In this document: piece by piece, positions 40,391-48,915 of the stretch
Layout of the letters: every line of letters starts with the position of its first letter
Numbering within the stretch: the stretch's first letter is position 1
Source of the DNA: Corallococcus sp. AS-1-6
Lineage (GTDB): Bacteria > Myxococcota > Myxococcia > Myxococcales > Myxococcaceae
DNA length: 64,000 bases
NCBI RefSeq assembly: GCF_020037015.1
Contig: NZ_JAIQDE010000004.1
Location: 248,001 to 312,000 of the forward strand
Direction of reading: 5' to 3'
Notes under the pieces: generated by a model
Databases searched by the model: none
What the model was told of the DNA's origin: nothing
The model's input: the letters and a program-made list of their open reading frames with translations, nothing else
Program-made: the position numbers and the translations under genes

Positions 40391-41443
40391 ATGGCACGTC
40401 GCGGAACCTGGCAGGGATGGGCCGTCGCATCCGCCTACTGGACGCTGGCCGGCCTGGCGGCCGCGAGCGAATCCCACTCCGTGGGTGGGATGGAATGGGG
40501 ACATGCGCTGCTCACGTCGATGGTGGCGCACCTCCTCTGGGTGCCCCTCAGCATCGCCATCCTCGAATTCGGGCTGCGCTTCCCGCTGGAGCGGCGGCGG
40601 GCGACGTCGCGGGTCGCGCTCCACGTGGCCGGAGCGCTCGCCGTCTCGTTCATCCGCGCGGCGTTGATCTTCTCCCTGGACCCCTGGGTCGGCTGGTACG
40701 CGCAGCGTCCTCCCTTCCTGGACGTGCTCCAGCACGCGCTGCTCTCCAACCCGTTCGTCTATCTGACCGTGCTCGGCGTGGCGCACGCCGTCCACTACGC
40801 GGACCTGCTCCACCTGCGGGACACCCAGTTGGCCCGAGCGCAGTTGCACGCGCTCAAGGCGCAGCTCCACCCCCACTTCCTCTTCAACACGCTGAACTCC
40901 ATCTCCGCGCTCGTGCACTGCGACCCGCACGGGAGCGAGCGGATGATCGCGCGGCTGAGCGACCTGCTCCGCGGCACGCTCGACGCCGCGGGCACGGAGG
41001 AGGTGTCGCTCCAGGAGGAGCTGCGAGCGCTACAGCCCTACCTGGACATCCAGGGGGTGCGCTTCGCGGACCGGCTCACGGTGAAGCACGACATCGCGCG
41101 GGACGCGCTCGGGGCCCACGTCCCGCATCTGGTGCTCCAGCCGCTCGTGGAGAACGCCATCCAGCATGGAATCGCTCCGGGGTCGGAGCCAGGGACGGTG
41201 ACGCTGGTCGCGCGGCGTCAGGGGCCCGAGCTCCACCTGGAGGTCCGCGACGACGGCGTCGGCCTCAAGGAGCGCCCGGCGGACATCTCCCAGGGCGTGC
41301 GCGGCGGACGGGGGCTGCGCATCACCCGCGAGCGCCTGGTGCAGTTGTATGGCGGCGCCCACCGGCTGGAGCTCCGGGACGCGGTGGGCGGCGGCACCAC
41401 GGTGGCGCTCGCCATTCCCTTCCGCACGGAGCCCTCCCCATGA
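40391..41443 (+). CDS. LytS-type sensor histidine kinase
   Basis: The 350-residue kinase has four hydrophobic segments in the first ~145 residues (WAVASAYWTLAGLAA; MVAHLLWVPLSIAILEFG; ALHVAGALAVSFIRAALIF; NPFVYLTVLGVAHAVHY). Then come the His-kinase box LKAQLHPHFLFNTLNSISALVH and the ATPase with LVLQPLVENAIQHG, VRDDGVGL and GGRGLRITRERLVQLYG. It partners with the overlapping LytTR regulator. The start ATG 40391 lies 38 bases from the divergent cysteine-protease gene. Confidence 0.92.
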   Translation: MARRGTWQGWAVASAYWTLAGLAAASESHSVGGMEWGHALLTSMVAHLLWVPLSIAILEFGLRFPLERRRATSRVALHVAGALAVSFIRAALIFSLDPWVGWYAQRPPFLDVLQHALLSNPFVYLTVLGVAHAVHYADLLHLRDTQLARAQLHALKAQLHPHFLFNTLNSISALVHCDPHGSERMIARLSDLLRGTLDAAGTEEVSLQEELRALQPYLDIQGVRFADRLTVKHDIARDALGAHVPHLVLQPLVENAIQHGIAPGSEPGTVTLVARRQGPELHLEVRDDGVGLKERPADISQGVRGGRGLRITRERLVQLYGGAHRLELRDAVGGGTTVALAIPFRTEPSP

Positions 41444-42225
41444 GCGCCGCCATGCGCGTGCTCATCGTCGACGACGAGCCGCTCGCCCGTCAGCGCCTGA
41501 AGGACCTGCTGGCGGAGGCCCCGGACATGCACCTGGTGGGGGAGTGCCGCAATGGCCATGAAGCCATCGCGGCCATCGGGGCCGAGCGTCCGGACCTCGT
41601 GCTGCTGGACGTGGAGATGCCCGGCACGGACGGCTTCGGCGTCCTCCGGGCGCTGGCCCCCGGCCCCGCGCCCGCGGTCATCTTCGTGACGGCCCACCGG
41701 GACTTCGCGGTGCAGGCGTTCGACGCCAACGCGCTCGACTACCTGCTCAAGCCCTTCGACCGCGAGCGCTTCCGCGCGAGCCTGGAGCGCGCGCGCGACC
41801 GGCGGCGGACCGGGCCGTCCTCCCTGGACGCGGCGCTGCTCGAACGGCTCGAGTCGCTCGCCGCCCGTCCCTCGGCCGCGCCCGCGCGCTACGTGACGCG
41901 GCTCGTGGCCCGGGTGGGGTGGCGCATGCGCTTCCTCCCGGTGGAGGACATCGACTACCTGACGGCGGAGGGGAACTACGTCGCCGTGCACGTGGGAAAG
42001 CAGTCGCACCTCACGCGCGAGACGATGGCGGCGCTGGAGGAGAAGCTCGACCCCGGGCAGTTCCTGCGCGCGCACCGCTCGTTCATCGTGCGGTTGGACC
42101 GCATCGAGGAGGTGGAGCCGCTTCCCCCCGGTGAGTACGTGTTCGTCCTGCGGGATGGCACGCGGCTGACGTCGGGCCGCAGCTACCGCGCGCAGGTGCA
42201 ACGCGCGCTGGAGCTGTCGACGTGA
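41440..42225 (+). CDS. LytTR-family response regulator
   Basis: The 261-residue regulator has a receiver domain (VLIVDDEPLARQRLKDLL, phospho-acceptor in LVLLDVEMPGTDG, LLKPFD) and a LytTR domain (VGWRMRFLPVEDIDYLTAEGNYVAVHVGK, FLRAHRSFIVRLDRI). Its ATG overlaps the kinase stop (ATGA). It is closely similar in build to the regulator at 25022-25843, so the two pairs likely arose by duplication. The nearest downstream gene is a secreted propeller protein. Confidence 0.94.
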   Translation: MSAAMRVLIVDDEPLARQRLKDLLAEAPDMHLVGECRNGHEAIAAIGAERPDLVLLDVEMPGTDGFGVLRALAPGPAPAVIFVTAHRDFAVQAFDANALDYLLKPFDRERFRASLERARDRRRTGPSSLDAALLERLESLAARPSAAPARYVTRLVARVGWRMRFLPVEDIDYLTAEGNYVAVHVGKQSHLTRETMAALEEKLDPGQFLRAHRSFIVRLDRIEEVEPLPPGEYVFVLRDGTRLTSGRSYRAQVQRALELST

Positions 42226-42328
42226 GGCCGCCTTCCACCGTTCGTCCCTGACCCTCCACGGTTCGTCACATCTCCTTGGACCCCTTCGCCGCCGCCGGGC
42301 GACGGTGGCTTCAACAAAGGAGATGCAC

Positions 42329-43249
42329 ATGCGTCGTTTCGCCAGGCAGTGGTCGATGAACGTCCTCCTCGCCGTCTCCGCGGTGTCGGGTTCCGCGAGT
42401 GCCCAGGAGCCGGAGCTCGCGTTCGGGTCGCAGCCCCGGTGCGAGCCGGGGGGCAGCCTCTTCGCGCCGGGGGAGATTTCGCTGGAGGAGCGCTCGGAGT
42501 ACCGGCTCGCGCTCTCCCCGGATGGGAAGACGGCGTACTACCACGTCGACTCGGACACGCCGCCGTACCAGGCCATCCACGTGACGCGCCTGAAGAACGG
42601 CCACTGGGGGCCCGGGGAGGTGGTGTCGTTCTCGGGCACGTACCGGGACTCGGATCCGTTCCTCTCTCCGGATGGGCAGTCCCTCTTCTTCTCCTCCACC
42701 CGCCCCGTGAGCGGAGGCGCCGAGCGCCCGGACACCGACCTCTGGGTCGTGCACCGCGTCCGCGACGGCTGGGGAACGCCCGAGCACCTGGGTCCGCTCG
42801 TGAACTCACCGAGGGAGGAGCTGTACCCCAGCGTGACGCGCGACGGGACGGTCTACTTCGCGAGCGGCACGTTCGACACGGACTTCGAGCTGTATCGCGT
42901 CCGGCGCCAGGGCGCTCACTACACCGCGCCGGAGAACCTGGGCCCCGCGGTGAACACCGCTGACACGTGGGAATACAACCCCTGGGTGTCCCCGGACGGA
43001 CGGGTGCTCGTCTTCGCCTCGCTCAACCGCCCCGGGGGCTACGGGCTGGGGGACCTGTACGTGAGCTTCAACGTCGCGGGCACGTGGACGCCCGCCGCCA
43101 ACCTGGGGCCTGGCGTGAACACGGAGAAGGACGAGTTCCACCCCACGCTGAGCCGCGACCTGAGCCAGCTCTACTTCGTGCGGCAGACGTGGGACCCGTT
43201 CGTGCCCTCGGACTTCTACCACCTGGACACGCGCTGCCTCTGGCGCTGA
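42329..43249 (+). CDS. Secreted WD40-like (PD40) beta-propeller protein
   Basis: The 306-residue protein has a signal peptide (WSMNVLLAVSAVSGSASA) and about five PD40/TolB-type repeats with the pattern LSPDG.T.YF.S (LALSPDGKTAYYH, DPFLSPDGQSLFFSS, PSVTRDGTVYFAS, PWVSPDGRVLVFAS, PTLSRDLSQLYFVR). Start 42329 was chosen because AAGGAG lies 6 bases upstream; the earlier ATG at 42323 is too close. Such secreted propellers bind protein or peptidoglycan partners. No enzyme motif. Confidence 0.85.
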   Translation: MRRFARQWSMNVLLAVSAVSGSASAQEPELAFGSQPRCEPGGSLFAPGEISLEERSEYRLALSPDGKTAYYHVDSDTPPYQAIHVTRLKNGHWGPGEVVSFSGTYRDSDPFLSPDGQSLFFSSTRPVSGGAERPDTDLWVVHRVRDGWGTPEHLGPLVNSPREELYPSVTRDGTVYFASGTFDTDFELYRVRRQGAHYTAPENLGPAVNTADTWEYNPWVSPDGRVLVFASLNRPGGYGLGDLYVSFNVAGTWTPAANLGPGVNTEKDEFHPTLSRDLSQLYFVRQTWDPFVPSDFYHLDTRCLWR

Positions 43250-43303
43250 CGGCCCGCTGGACCGGGAGCCCGCCACCGTCGGACTTCGAGAATGGATTGT
43301 CGC

Positions 43304-43341
43304 GGGCAATGAGAAAAAGCGCGCTCCATTGCCCCGGCAAT
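43304..43341. promoter_or_regulatory. Competing hairpins upstream of the subtilase gene
   Basis: GGGCAATG (43304-43311) can pair with CATTGCCC (43327-43334). Alternatively ATTGCC (43328-43333) pairs with GGCAAT (43336-43341). The two helices share bases and exclude each other, as in attenuators. They lie ~150 bases before the subtilase start. The region 43250-43490 holds no gene. Confidence 0.35.
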
Positions 43342-43490
43342 CCCATAGGGCGTGCAGGACTGTTCGCCAGACTGCCCCGCCGCCCGGCCAATGCGCGATG
43401 TCGAGCGGCGTTTGTCCATGCGAATCACGGCGTCGTCAATCCAGACGCTCCGGATCGCCCTGCCTGTGGGGCTCCGACGGAGGAGTTCGC

Positions 43491-46400
43491 ATGAATGCCT
43501 TCATTCGACACCCCAAGGGCTGGGGTGCGCTCGCGCTTGCCCTGGCCGTGCTCGCCTCGGTGCCGCTGCTCGCCGCGGGCCCTTCATCCACCACACCGCC
43601 AGCCGTGGCGTCCGCCCATGAGCCTCCCGCGGGCCAACGCAGCGCGGTCTGGCTGGTGCTCCGGAGCAAGGCGGACCTGAGCGCGGCCCACGGCATCAAG
43701 GACTGGGCCGCCCGGGGCCGCTTCGTCACCCAGCAATTGCAGACAGTGGCCCAGAACAGCCAGACGAACCTGCGCAACGAGCTGACCCGCCGCGGACTGA
43801 AGTACCAGTCCGCCTGGATCATCAACGCCATCCGGGTGGACGCGGACGCCACCACCACCAAGGAGCTGGCCCGGCACCCCGACGTCGAGCGGGTGATGCG
43901 GGACGTGCGGTTCCAGATTCCCAAACCCATCACCGGCCCCACGGTCCACCCCAGCGCGATCGAGTGGAACATCGCCAGGGTCCGGGCCCCGGAGGTCTGG
44001 GCGTCCCTGGGGACCCGCGGCGAGGGCATCACCGTGGGCAGCATCGACACCGGCGCCCAGTTCGACCACCCCGCGCTGGCCCGCCAGTACCGGGGACTTC
44101 AGCCGGACGGCACCGTGGACCACAACTACAACTGGTTCGATCCGTCCCAGGTGTGCGGCAGCCCGTCGCTGGTGCCTTGTGACAACGTGGGGCACGGCAC
44201 GCACACGATGGGCACCATGGTGGGTGACGACGGCAACCCGGGGCAAAACCAGATTGGCGTGGCGCCGGGCGTCCGGTGGATGACCGCGAAGGGCTGTGAG
44301 GATCTGGGCTGCTCGACGTCGGCGTTGCTGGCCGCCGGGCAGTGGATGCTGGCGCCCACGGACCTGGCCGGCAACAACCCGCGCCCGGAGCTGCGGCCCC
44401 AGGTCATCAACAACTCCTGGGGAGACGGTCCCACGGATCCCGTCTTCCAGCCCATCGTGCAGGCCTGGATCGCCTCCGGCATCTTTCCCGTCTTCTCCAA
44501 TGGCAATGATGGCGAGTCGGGCTGCGGCACCTCGGAGATCCCCGGCGCCTATCCGGAGTCCTACAGCGTGGGCGCGTTCGACATCAATGACGTCATCGCG
44601 ACGTTCTCCAGCCGTGGGCCCTCCTCGTTCGGCGGCACCAAGCCGGACGTCGCGGCGCCGGGCGTGAGCGTGCGCAGCAGCGTGCCAGGGGGCGGTTATG
44701 AGTCCTGGAGCGGCACCTCCATGGCCGCGCCCCACGTCGCCGCCACGGTCGCCCTGATGTGGTCGGCGGCCCCCTCGCTGATGGGAGACGTGGCCGCCAC
44801 CCGCTCGCTGCTCGACGCGTCCGCGGTGGACCGGGAAGACCTCAGTTGCGGCGGGACGCCCGGCGACAACAACGTCTGGGGCGAAGGAACCCTGGATGCC
44901 TTCCGCGCCGTCGAGCTCTCTCCGCGTGGACCGACGGGGCTGCTCTCGGGCGTCGTCACCGCCCCGGAGACGGGCGCCGCGCTCCCAGGGGGCCGCATCG
45001 ACGTGACGGGGACGAGCGAGAGGACGACGATCACGGATGAGGTGGGGCGCTACTCCCTGGTGCTCCCCGTGGGGACCTACACGGTGTCCGCCGCGCTGTT
45101 CGGCCGTGCGACGGTCACCGTGGCAGGGGTCGTGGTCACCGAGGGCGGCACCGTCACCCAGGACTTCTCCCTGGCCCAGGTGCCCTCGCACGCCGTCGCG
45201 GGCCTCGTCACGGACCCGGCGGGGACCCCAGTGGTCGGCGCCACGGTCACCGTGCTGGAGACGCCGCTGCCGCCCGCCATCACCGGCGCGGATGGCCGCT
45301 ACCGGTTCGAGCAGGTGCCGGAGGGCACGTATGACATCCGCGTGGAGGCGGGCGGGTGCTTCGAGCCGCTGACGCGCACGGTGACCGTGGACGGCGACGA
45401 GACGGTGGACTTCGCGCTGAGCGGCCGGACGGACGCGTTCGGCTACTTCTGCCGTCTCCAGGGCCCCAGCTATGTCGACGCCACCACGGTCATCCCGCTG
45501 TCGGGGGACGACGCCTCCCTGGAACTGCCGCTTCCCTTCCCGTTCACCTTCTATGGAGAGACGTACGAGCGCGTCTTCGTCTCGACCAACGGCGTGCTGA
45601 ACTTCCTCGAGCACAACGCGTACTACAGCAACACCCCGCTGCCGGACGTCGCGCCTCCCAACGCGGCCATCTATCCGTTCTGGGATGACCTCTACGTGGA
45701 CTCGGAGGCCAGCGTCCGGACCCTCACGCGGGGCGTGGCGCCCAACCGGCAGTTCGTCATCGAGTGGCGCAACGTCGCCTTCCTCCAGGACCAGACCTCG
45801 CGCGTGAGCTTCGAGGTCGTGCTCTCCGAGACCGGGGAGGTGCTCCTGCAGTACCGGGACATCGGCGACAGCTCGCTGGAGCGGGGGGATTCCGCGACGG
45901 TGGGCATCGAGAACGCGTCCGGCACCGTCGCGCTCATGACGTCGTTCAACACGCCCGCCGTGAGCGCGGAGCGCGCCATCCTCTTCGACCTGCCGCCCAG
46001 CGGCATCGTCCAGGGCGTGGTGACGAACGCGAATGACGGGCTGCCTGTCGCCGACGCCACCGTGCGCGCCCTGGTGGGGGGCAGCGTCTTCCGGAGCACC
46101 ACGACGAACGCGCAGGGCCGCTACCACATGCAGTTGCCGCTCGGGACGTATGGGCTCGTGGTGTCCGCGGTCAACTATGAGACGAAGTCGGGAGGCGTCA
46201 GGCTGTCGGTGGATGACGAGGTCGTGACCCGCGACTGGACGTTGCGCACCGCCCGCGCCGTGGTCTCGCCCTCGGTGCTGGAGCTCATCGTCCCGCAGGG
46301 GCAGCGGCGGGTCCGCACGCTGACGCTGAGCAACACCGGCTCGGCCCCGCTGCGGTGGGAGCTGGCCGAGGGGGGAGGCCAGCAGATGCGGCCCACGCCG

Positions 46401-47855
46401 CTGCACGCGAGGGCCCGCGACGCGAAGGCCGAACCGAACGGCCACACCGCGCGGCGGATGATGGGCCTCTCCGCCACGCCTGGCTGGGCCGCGAGCCTCG
46501 CCGGGGACGTGCTGAGGAGCTGGCCCGCCACGGGGCTCGACGTGCCCTGGGGCGTGGGCTACACGGGGAATGTCTGGGTTTCAGACGCGGCCCAGCGCTT
46601 CAACCACGAGTTCACCGTGGCGGGTGCGGCCACGGGGCGGGCCTGGGCGGCGCCCTGGTCGGGCGAGTGGCCCGCGGACATGGCCTACGACGCAGGCCGG
46701 GGGCTGATGTGCCAGGTGGCCGTGGGCGGGGACAATGGCATCCACTGCTGGAACCCGCTCACGGGTGAGGAGGTGGACTCCATCACGGGCCCGTTCGCGT
46801 GGACGGGCACCTCCCAGCGGGGGTTGGCCTACCGCCCGGATGACGACACCTTCTACGTGGGCGGCTGGAACGAAGGCATCATCTACCACGTCCAGGGCCT
46901 CTCCCATCCGGACCGGGGCGCGGTGATTGGTCAGTGCAGCCCTCCTGACGGCGCCATCTCCGGTCTGGCCTGGAACGGTTCGTTCGGCGTGCTCTGGGCG
47001 GCGACCAACAGCCCCACGGACACGCTCTACGAGCTCAACCCCGCCACCTGCACCGTGCTGAACACGCTGGCGCACCCGAGCCCGGGCTACAGCGGCGCCG
47101 GTCTGGAGATGGATGAGAACGGCAACCTGTGGACGTTGGCCCAGAGCAACCGGCAGGTGTATCTGCTCGAGAGCGGCGTGCCGACGTTCACGGACGTGCC
47201 CTGGCTTTCGGAGCGGCCGCGGCGGGGCACCCTGGCCCCCGGGCAGAGCCAGGAGGTCACGGTCACGGTCGACACGACCGGGCTGGCGCCGGGCGTCTAC
47301 CAGGCCACGGTGTTCATCCGGAGCAACAGCGGGCGGCAGCCGCTGCTGCAGACCCGTGTCAGCCTCATCGTCCCGGCCTACCAGCAGGCGGTGAACTCGG
47401 GCGGCGCTAGGTATGTCGACCGCATCGGGGACACGTGGGCCGCGGACCAGCGCTACAGCCAGGGCGGCTGGGGGTACCTGGAGCCTTCGGATCGGGTCGC
47501 GACGAACCGGCCCATCGCCGGAACGGTGGAGGATCCGCTCTACCAGCGGGGGCGGCGGGGCTTCGTCGAGTACCGCTTCGACAACCTCCCCGAGGGTGTC
47601 TACCAGTTGGAGCTGCGCTTCGCGGAGATCCAGGACCAGCCGCGCCTGAAGCGGGTCTACGACGTGGTGGCGGAGACCCAGTTGGTGCTGCCGGCGCATG
47701 ACATCGCCAACGAGGTGGGGCAACTAACGGCGGATGATCACAGCTTCTTCCTCACCGTCACCGAAGGCCAGCTCAACCTCCGGCTGATCCCGCGTGAGGG
47801 CTACGGGGTGCCGCTCATCAATGCCATCCGGGTGACGCAGCGCCCGGATCGCTAG
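43491..47855 (+). CDS. Large secreted subtilisin-like serine protease with CarboxypepD_reg and malectin-like domains
   Basis: The 1454-residue protein has a signal peptide (ALALALAVLASVPLLAAG) and an inhibitor-like propeptide. The S8 domain has catalytic Asp ~186 (GSIDTGAQ), His ~235 (GHGTHTMG) and Ser ~410 (GTSMAAPHVAA). Carboxypeptidase-regulatory-like beta domains follow at ~485-650 (GGRIDVTGTSERTTITDEVGRYSL; VVGATVTVLETP). A nidogen-like region comes next (LPFPFTFYGETYERVFVSTNG), then another regulatory-like domain, a propeller-like stretch, and a C-terminal malectin-like domain (EYRFDNLPEGVYQLELRFAEI). It is most likely an extracellular predation or matrix protease. ATG 43491 follows GGAGGAGTTCGC. 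Confidence 0.92.
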   Translation: MNAFIRHPKGWGALALALAVLASVPLLAAGPSSTTPPAVASAHEPPAGQRSAVWLVLRSKADLSAAHGIKDWAARGRFVTQQLQTVAQNSQTNLRNELTRRGLKYQSAWIINAIRVDADATTTKELARHPDVERVMRDVRFQIPKPITGPTVHPSAIEWNIARVRAPEVWASLGTRGEGITVGSIDTGAQFDHPALARQYRGLQPDGTVDHNYNWFDPSQVCGSPSLVPCDNVGHGTHTMGTMVGDDGNPGQNQIGVAPGVRWMTAKGCEDLGCSTSALLAAGQWMLAPTDLAGNNPRPELRPQVINNSWGDGPTDPVFQPIVQAWIASGIFPVFSNGNDGESGCGTSEIPGAYPESYSVGAFDINDVIATFSSRGPSSFGGTKPDVAAPGVSVRSSVPGGGYESWSGTSMAAPHVAATVALMWSAAPSLMGDVAATRSLLDASAVDREDLSCGGTPGDNNVWGEGTLDAFRAVELSPRGPTGLLSGVVTAPETGAALPGGRIDVTGTSERTTITDEVGRYSLVLPVGTYTVSAALFGRATVTVAGVVVTEGGTVTQDFSLAQVPSHAVAGLVTDPAGTPVVGATVTVLETPLPPAITGADGRYRFEQVPEGTYDIRVEAGGCFEPLTRTVTVDGDETVDFALSGRTDAFGYFCRLQGPSYVDATTVIPLSGDDASLELPLPFPFTFYGETYERVFVSTNGVLNFLEHNAYYSNTPLPDVAPPNAAIYPFWDDLYVDSEASVRTLTRGVAPNRQFVIEWRNVAFLQDQTSRVSFEVVLSETGEVLLQYRDIGDSSLERGDSATVGIENASGTVALMTSFNTPAVSAERAILFDLPPSGIVQGVVTNANDGLPVADATVRALVGGSVFRSTTTNAQGRYHMQLPLGTYGLVVSAVNYETKSGGVRLSVDDEVVTRDWTLRTARAVVSPSVLELIVPQGQRRVRTLTLSNTGSAPLRWELAEGGGQQMRPTPLHARARDAKAEPNGHTARRMMGLSATPGWAASLAGDVLRSWPATGLDVPWGVGYTGNVWVSDAAQRFNHEFTVAGAATGRAWAAPWSGEWPADMAYDAGRGLMCQVAVGGDNGIHCWNPLTGEEVDSITGPFAWTGTSQRGLAYRPDDDTFYVGGWNEGIIYHVQGLSHPDRGAVIGQCSPPDGAISGLAWNGSFGVLWAATNSPTDTLYELNPATCTVLNTLAHPSPGYSGAGLEMDENGNLWTLAQSNRQVYLLESGVPTFTDVPWLSERPRRGTLAPGQSQEVTVTVDTTGLAPGVYQATVFIRSNSGRQPLLQTRVSLIVPAYQQAVNSGGARYVDRIGDTWAADQRYSQGGWGYLEPSDRVATNRPIAGTVEDPLYQRGRRGFVEYRFDNLPEGVYQLELRFAEIQDQPRLKRVYDVVAETQLVLPAHDIANEVGQLTADDHSFFLTVTEGQLNLRLIPREGYGVPLINAIRVTQRPDR

Positions 47856-47877
47856 GCACCCGGCTTCGTGACTTCCC

Positions 47878-47936
47878 GTGCCGTGGCACGGCAGGCATTC
47901 TCCCGACCGGCCGGACCCGGGTGACCGGGTCCGGCC
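47878..47936 (+). promoter_or_regulatory. Two GC hairpins in the SnoaL-gene leader
   Basis: The first is TGCCGTGGCACGGCA near 47880-47893. The second is a perfect 12-bp stem (47909-47920 with 47925-47936) closed by a GTGA tetraloop. No T-run follows; the sequence goes on as CCAACGAAAGAGAC to the start at 47955. They may end the subtilase transcript or fold in the leader. Confidence 0.45.
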
Positions 47937-47954
47937 CCAACGAAAGAGACATGC

Positions 47955-48500
47955 ATGCTCACGGAGCAGGTCCGCAAGGCACGACAGAAGCTGGTGCTGG
48001 CCCATTTCCACGACGAGGTGAAGCAGGACTGGGACGCGGTCCTGTCGACCTTCCCGCATCCGCATTACGAGCTCATCCCCACCCTGACGGTGCATGACGG
48101 CAGCAGCGCGGTGCGCGACTACTACCGCGACACCCGCGTGGCGTTTCCGGATCAGCACCACGAGATCATCTCGCTGCGGCACAGCGATGACGCCGTCATC
48201 GTGGAGTTCTGGCTCATGGGCACCCACCGGGGGCCGCTGGGGCGGATTCCCGCCACGGGCAACACGTTCCGGGTGCGCATGTCGGCGTACTTCATCTTCG
48301 ACGCGACGGAGACGCTGGTGTGCGAGCGCGTCTACTTCGACACGCTCAGCATCCTCAAACAGCTCGTCGGCGGGCTCGACATGAAGAACCCGAGGAACTG
48401 GCTGCTCGCCGCGCGGTGCCTCAAGGGGCTGCTGGCGATGTCTGGCGACAAGCCCGTGCCCATCCTCACCCAGACGACCCCGCCCGTCTTCACCGACTGA
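47955..48500 (+). CDS. SnoaL-like / NTF2-fold protein
   Basis: The 181-residue protein has the NTF2-like alpha+beta cone. Seen: the helix start VLAHFHDEVKQDWDAVLSTFP, then HPHYELIPT, GSSAVRDYYRDTRVAFPDQHHEIISL, and strands AVIVEFWLMGTHRGPL and RMSAYFIFD. This matches polyketide-cyclase/ester-cyclase SnoaL relatives and many uncharacterised small-molecule binding proteins. The reaction is unknown. Confidence 0.82.
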   Translation: MLTEQVRKARQKLVLAHFHDEVKQDWDAVLSTFPHPHYELIPTLTVHDGSSAVRDYYRDTRVAFPDQHHEIISLRHSDDAVIVEFWLMGTHRGPLGRIPATGNTFRVRMSAYFIFDATETLVCERVYFDTLSILKQLVGGLDMKNPRNWLLAARCLKGLLAMSGDKPVPILTQTTPPVFTD

Positions 48501-48615
48501 CGCAGGCCGTCGCCAGCCGCTTCGTGGGGGTCGCCCTCGTGGTGTCATCCGCGGACGGACGCTTGCGCCTCCCGGCCCATTTGCCCGAGCGCGCGCCGTT
48601 TCCAGGTTCCGGTGC

Positions 48616-48903
48616 ATGGCGGACCTGTACGCGGTGCTTGGCGTGGCGATGACAGCGGACGCACACGACATCCGGTGCGCCTACCTGCGGCAGGTGCGGC
48701 GTTACCACCCGGACAGCGACCCGCGGCCGGAGTCCACGGAACACTTCCTCCGGATCCAGGCCGCCTACGACGAGCTGGGCGACGCGGCGAGGCGCCAGCG
48801 CTACGACGCCAGGAAGCGCGCGGAGGCCTCTCCGGCCCCGGCGCCCAGGTGCGAGCTGAACATCCCCCGGGGCCGCATGAGCGTGAAGGTGCGAATGCAC
48901 TGA
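48616..48903 (+). CDS. Small J-domain (DnaJ-like) protein
   Basis: The 95-residue protein is essentially a J domain: DLYAVLGVAMTADAHDIRCAYLRQVRRYHPDSDP with the HPD motif at residues ~30-32, then EHFLRIQAAYDELGDAARRQRYD. It would stimulate an Hsp70 ATPase. It is encoded alone, about 42 kb from the Hsp70-like pair at 1365-6033. A short basic tail ends it. No Gly/Phe or zinc domain. Confidence 0.88.
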   Translation: MADLYAVLGVAMTADAHDIRCAYLRQVRRYHPDSDPRPESTEHFLRIQAAYDELGDAARRQRYDARKRAEASPAPAPRCELNIPRGRMSVKVRMH

Positions 48904-48915
48904 TTGCCCTTGGGA

